In this document: positions 6,378-9,219 of the stretch, one piece after another | Numbering within the stretch: position 1 is the stretch's first letter | Layout of the letters: every line of letters begins with the position of its first letter | Assembly (NCBI GenBank): GCA_002299675.1 | Contig: DBOW01000053.1 | Location: 4,141 to 13,359 of the forward strand | Reading direction: 5' to 3' | DNA: 9,219 nt | Origin: Solobacterium sp. UBA636 | GTDB taxonomy: Bacteria > Bacillota_I > Bacilli_A > Erysipelotrichales > Erysipelotrichaceae | The notes under the pieces: model-generated | What the model was told of the DNA's origin: nothing | The model's input: only the letters and a program-made list of their open reading frames with translations | Databases searched by the model: none | Translations under genes and position numbers: made by a program

Positions 6378-7079
6378 ATGAAAAACAAATTAATTAAAAT
6401 CATCTGCACCGGGTTCATGCTTATAGTTATGACAGGCTGCATGAAAACAAATATCGACATCAATGTAAATTCCGATGGAACATATACCACCAGTGGCTAC
6501 TTCTACGTTGAAGAAAAATACCTCACTGATCTCAATATGACCATGGATGATGTATTATCCCTTCTGGAAGATGCCGGTTTCCATCTGACTCAGGGTAACT
6601 ATGAAGAATCAGCTACCATGTTTGAAGATGCAAACTATACGGGTATCAAGTTCTCCTATACAGATGGTGACCTGTTAAATGTTACTGTTGATGGCGGCAT
6701 TAAAAAAATCTACCTGAATACCTATGACTTCCCAAGTGAAGTGCCAGACAGAATAAAGCTTAACGTTCTGGAAGATGATATCTCAGACTATGAACTTTTA
6801 AAAAGCCTGGGCATTGAAGCTACAATGAATATTACCTTCCCTGGCAAAATACTGGAATACAGTAATGGTGAAAAAACCGCCTACAATAAACTGAAGATAG
6901 ATCTCTTGCAGAACTATAATGATGTTGAAGTGGTCTCTTATGCCTCGCTTTTGAACTTTCTGTTCTTTGCCCTGGCATTTGTAGCTGTGGTACTGGTTAT
7001 TGTGATTTACTATAAGTTGCGTATCAAGGCCATAGGCAAAAAGAAAGAAAATACAGAGCACAAAGAAAACAAGGATTAA
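6378..7079 (+). CDS. LppM-like lipoprotein with C-terminal membrane anchor
   Basis: This 233-residue envelope protein has a signal peptide ending in a lipobox, VMTGC, with lipidated Cys21 (the preceding residues 5-19 are hydrophobic), and a second membrane segment at about 191-211 followed by a Lys-rich tail (212-233) that should be cytoplasmic. The extracytoplasmic part (22-190) starts MKTNIDINVNSDGTYTTSGYF and has a PGKILEYSNGE stretch at 155-165; these resemble the LppM-type lipoprotein domain (beta-rich, function unclear). Family assignment is from remembered pattern, not a search. It is the only clear plus-strand gene here, divergent from the carboxypeptidase and convergent with the thioredoxin-like lipoprotein gene. 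Confidence 0.85.
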   Translation: MKNKLIKIICTGFMLIVMTGCMKTNIDINVNSDGTYTTSGYFYVEEKYLTDLNMTMDDVLSLLEDAGFHLTQGNYEESATMFEDANYTGIKFSYTDGDLLNVTVDGGIKKIYLNTYDFPSEVPDRIKLNVLEDDISDYELLKSLGIEATMNITFPGKILEYSNGEKTAYNKLKIDLLQNYNDVEVVSYASLLNFLFFALAFVAVVLVIVIYYKLRIKAIGKKKENTEHKENKD

Positions 7080-7093
7080 TATCCTTGTTTTTT
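7066..7093. terminator. Bidirectional terminator between convergent genes
   Basis: A hairpin with 11-bp arms (7066-7076 and 7081-7091; core CAAGGAT/ATCCTTG, loop TAAT) has a T6 run at 7088-7093 on the plus strand and a T4 run on the minus strand. The stop of the LppM-like gene (7077-7079) lies in the loop and the stop of the thioredoxin-like gene (7094-7092) touches the T-run, so both genes end in the same hairpin. Confidence 0.85.
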
Positions 7094-7793
7094 AACACCT
7101 GGTCTCAATGCTGCAGGCATTTGATGTTTTAAATACAGTTTCAAGTTTCTCTTTCTGTTCAGTCTTTATCTGTTCAGTAAGCTTTTGGTTGGCATCGGTC
7201 TGTGAATCGGCCTGAGCATCACTCATCTGAATAATATCGCCATTTTCAATATGCAAATATAATGGTATATATAATCTTTTTTCGCCCACCATTACTTCCT
7301 CATCACCATTCATCAGTACATAGTCATCAAGATAGGCATCAAAGTATTCCAGGAACTTATAATAGTTAGGATCGCCTTCTGTTTTCTTTATCAGATTACC
7401 ATTAACGATTGAATATAAGTCTCTGAATATTTCATTGCCGTTTTCATCCCAGATATTAAGGTAATAGACTGTTTCAATATTGTTTTCCTTTGCAGTCTCG
7501 ATTGCCATTTCGATGCTTGATCTGCACCATGGACATAATGGAGAACCAAAATAGAGATAAAAGTTTTCTTTATTCTCAATCTTTTTAATCAGTTCATCAG
7601 ATGTAATATAGACAAAGGGATTGTCTTCATCAATTGATACTGTTCTGTTTTCCAGTCCGGTTTTTTCTCTGATTTTGCCATTATAGCTTTCATATTCTTC
7701 TTTTATTTTTTTGGCATCCGAAACAGTTGTTTTTTTAACAGTGCAGGCTACCAGCAGCAATGCCAGTCCGGCAACAAAAAGTGCTTTTTTCAT
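7092..7793 (-). CDS. Thioredoxin-fold lipoprotein (CPWC)
   Basis: This 233-residue protein is exported and lipid-anchored: the hydrophobic N-terminus ends in LLVAC, with lipidated Cys17. After a charged linker (18-60) comes a thioredoxin-like fold with FYLYFGSPLCPWCRSS, the redox pair being Cys87-Pro-Trp-Cys90; the Pro at 177 (LYIPLYL) could be the cis-proline. It may act as an extracytoplasmic thiol oxidase, reductase or isomerase; direction and partner are unknown. An unusual tail (191-222) is rich in Gln, Lys and Glu and probably helical. It is followed by a second Cys pair, Cys227 and Cys233, the last being the final residue. A very strong ribosome site (AAGGAGGAGG) lies just before the ATG, in the 11-nt gap after recO. 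Last gene of the era-recO operon. Confidence 0.88.
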   Translation of the reverse strand: MKKALFVAGLALLLVACTVKKTTVSDAKKIKEEYESYNGKIREKTGLENRTVSIDEDNPFVYITSDELIKKIENKENFYLYFGSPLCPWCRSSIEMAIETAKENNIETVYYLNIWDENGNEIFRDLYSIVNGNLIKKTEGDPNYYKFLEYFDAYLDDYVLMNGDEEVMVGEKRLYIPLYLHIENGDIIQMSDAQADSQTDANQKLTEQIKTEQKEKLETVFKTSNACSIETRC

Positions 7794-7804
7794 TTCCTCC
7801 TCCT

Positions 7805-8512
7805 TTAGAACATTGAATTAAAAAATTCATATGTCTTTAATTTAATATCGCTGTTGAAGATAAAGAAGTCCATATTTAATCTAAAGTCTTCTTTTGTGTA
7901 TTCAACATTATTTATTAAATCATAATTATTGAAGTTTGCCTTATTTATCAGTCTGAATTTTTTCAGAGCTTCACTTTCCATTATCTTTTCAGACTTAAGA
8001 TGTTCTCTGCAGATGAAACCGCCTTTTGAATTAGATAATGAATATATCTTCTTATTTCCACACACTACACAGCCATCAACATTTGGTCTAATGCCATGAA
8101 TACAGGACATATAGGAAACATACAGAGAGCCCAGAAGATACATATTGTGTTCATCTATACTGTTTATAAGAATATATAAATTATCATACATACTCTCTTC
8201 ATAGAACTCTCTTGATTTAAGTGTCATTTCAAAGATGATATTTTTGAAAGACATCAGCTTCAGATTATTCAGGTCATAGAAATTTTTTAACAGTTTATTT
8301 CCATGGGCAGTATAGATGTTTTTGCCATCTTTGAGATTAATAATGAATTCATAGCTGTTTCCTTCATAGAAATGAGAATGTGAAGTAATTTTACGGGCTG
8401 ATCTGGCAACTATACTTATAAAACCTGCTTCTTTACACAGGCAGTTTAGAAGCAGGTCATTTTCCCTGTATTCGTTAATTGAAAGTACTATAGCGTTTAT
8501 TCTGTCATTCAT
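7805..8512 (-). CDS. recO: DNA repair protein RecO
   Basis: This 235-residue protein, close to usual RecO size, helps load RecA through RecF/RecR and anneals single-stranded DNA in recombinational repair. The N-terminal OB-fold (about 1-80) includes AIVLSINEYRENDLLLNCLCKEAGFISIVARSARK, typical of the family. The zinc-finger ligands are C148-x2-C151 and C168-x2-H171 (GCVVCGN ... FICREH), so the last ligand is His rather than Cys. A helical C-terminal part follows. The start is fixed by the four-base overlap with era (ATGA); only a weak GAG precedes the ATG, so translation probably depends on era. The era-recO order is conserved across Firmicutes, which strengthens the call. Confidence 0.94.
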   Translation of the reverse strand: MNDRINAIVLSINEYRENDLLLNCLCKEAGFISIVARSARKITSHSHFYEGNSYEFIINLKDGKNIYTAHGNKLLKNFYDLNNLKLMSFKNIIFEMTLKSREFYEESMYDNLYILINSIDEHNMYLLGSLYVSYMSCIHGIRPNVDGCVVCGNKKIYSLSNSKGGFICREHLKSEKIMESEALKKFRLINKANFNNYDLINNVEYTKEDFRLNMDFFIFNSDIKLKTYEFFNSMF

Positions 8513-9219
8513 TTCTCAATAAAATAGCCAAGTTCAAACAGTTTCTTGTCTTTGTTCAGCCAGTCTTCATCCACCCTGACATAGAGCGATAGAAAACATT
8601 TCTTGCCATATATTTTGGCGATTTCTGAAGAAGCTGCGTCATTGATTCTTTTAAGCATTGAACCGCCCTTGCCGATAATAATGCCCTTATGGGAATTTTT
8701 GTTGACAGTAATAGTGGCTTCTATCTTGATTCTTTTCTCGGTCTGTTTAAGTGTATCAATGCTGACTGCCGTCAGGTGCGGTATTTCTTTTTCAGTGTTC
8801 ATGATGATTTTTTCACGGATGATTTCCGAAATCATGAACTGATCGGAATTAACGCTTACAGTATCGCTGGGATAATAGGCTACAGAATCAGTCAGATAGT
8901 TTAAGGTGGTATTAATCAGATCATGGAGATTATCTTTTGTCTTGGCAGAAATTGGAATTATCTCCGCAAAATCATAGTTGTTTTCACCATAAGCCAGTCT
9001 TTGAATCAGTTTATCGTTGCTGATTTCATCTATTTTGTTTACCAGAAGAAAGATTGGTACTTCATAGCTGAAAAGCTTGTCCAGTATTTCTCTGTCATCA
9101 TCTCTTAAACCGGAATTGCCATCAACAAGATAATAAATAATATCGGCACCAAAAGCCTGATTGTAGGCTTCTTTGTTCATATAGCTGCCAAGATGTGTAC
9201 TTGGATCATGAATGCCTGG
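8509..9219 (-). CDS. era: GTPase Era (5' end outside window)
   Basis: The frame is open to the right edge, giving 236 visible residues starting PGIHDPSTHLGSY, the end of the G3 motif (DTPG; its D and T are outside). The G1 P-loop and G2 are therefore missing from view, about 60-65 residues in a family of about 300. G4 is NKID at visible residues 61-64 and G5 is SAK at 91-93. The KH RNA-binding domain follows, with EIPHLTAV and the GIIIGKGG loop (visible 179-186). Era binds the 3' region of 16S rRNA and assists small-subunit assembly. An internal ATG at 9180 should not be taken as the start, because the reading frame continues upstream with conserved Era sequence. Ends in TGA overlapping recO. 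Confidence 0.95.
   Translation of the reverse strand, partial: PGIHDPSTHLGSYMNKEAYNQAFGADIIYYLVDGNSGLRDDDREILDKLFSYEVPIFLLVNKIDEISNDKLIQRLAYGENNYDFAEIIPISAKTKDNLHDLINTTLNYLTDSVAYYPSDTVSVNSDQFMISEIIREKIIMNTEKEIPHLTAVSIDTLKQTEKRIKIEATITVNKNSHKGIIIGKGGSMLKRINDAASSEIAKIYGKKCFLSLYVRVDEDWLNKDKKLFELGYFIEK

Noticed and set aside
6798..7061. Minus-strand 87-codon frame
   Set aside because: It is antisense to the LppM-like gene, with no start signal and low-complexity aromatic/Gln-rich content typical of shadow frames.
8603..8904. Plus-strand frames with hydrophobic, membrane-like translations
   Set aside because: They are antisense to the KH domain of Era; hydrophobicity is a by-product of the complementary codons.
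1..9219. CRISPR arrays, tRNA/rRNA genes, insertion sequences or phage genes
   Set aside because: I saw no regularly spaced repeats, tRNA-like cloverleaf, transposase motif or phage protein in the window; intergenic gaps are all under 100 bp.

Overview
The window is AT-rich and densely coded, with short intergenic gaps, Shine-Dalgarno sites of the GGAGG type and stop/start overlaps. The pair era-recO, the BlaI/M56 pair and the S11 carboxypeptidase all point to a low-GC Firmicute. My best guess is an Erysipelotrichia-like or related lineage, but this rests on general impression only. TGA is used as a stop (era, the pfkB-type kinase), so this is not a TGA=Trp mollicute.

Layout, left to right. 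(1) Bases 1-980, minus strand: the N-terminal 326 residues of a PAS-type signalling protein that runs off the left edge. (2) 1027-3430, minus: a BlaI/MecI-type repressor followed by an overlapping M56 (BlaR1/MecR1-like) membrane metalloprotease. The repressor promoter (TTGACA, 17 bp, TAGAAT) carries two identical TCTACA-TT-TGTAGA palindromes, a clear autoregulated sensor module. The protease has no penicillin-binding sensor domain. It has a different extracytoplasmic region of about 375 residues. (3) 3491-6337, minus: a three-gene operon of S11 D-alanyl-D-alanine carboxypeptidase, PsuK-like PfkB kinase and Gfo/Idh/MocA oxidoreductase, with tight junctions and a terminator hairpin at the end. 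(4) 6378-7079, plus: an LppM-like lipoprotein divergent from the carboxypeptidase. (5) 7092-9219, minus: era (5' end outside the window), recO and a thioredoxin-fold lipoprotein, ending at a bidirectional terminator shared with the LppM-like gene.

How the parts relate. Region 2 looks like a signal-responsive switch: the M56 protease senses something outside the cell and relieves BlaI repression of its own operon, and perhaps of the downstream PAS gene. Region 3 joins a cell-wall enzyme to two sugar/nucleoside-type metabolic enzymes with no obvious shared pathway. Region 5 is a housekeeping ribosome-assembly/DNA-repair operon with an extracytoplasmic redox lipoprotein added. The most unusual signal is the 31-40 bp gap between the carboxypeptidase and LppM-like genes. 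Each strand has a perfect TATAAT placed exactly 7 nt before an ATG with no Shine-Dalgarno site, suggesting two face-to-face leaderless promoters that overlap each other.
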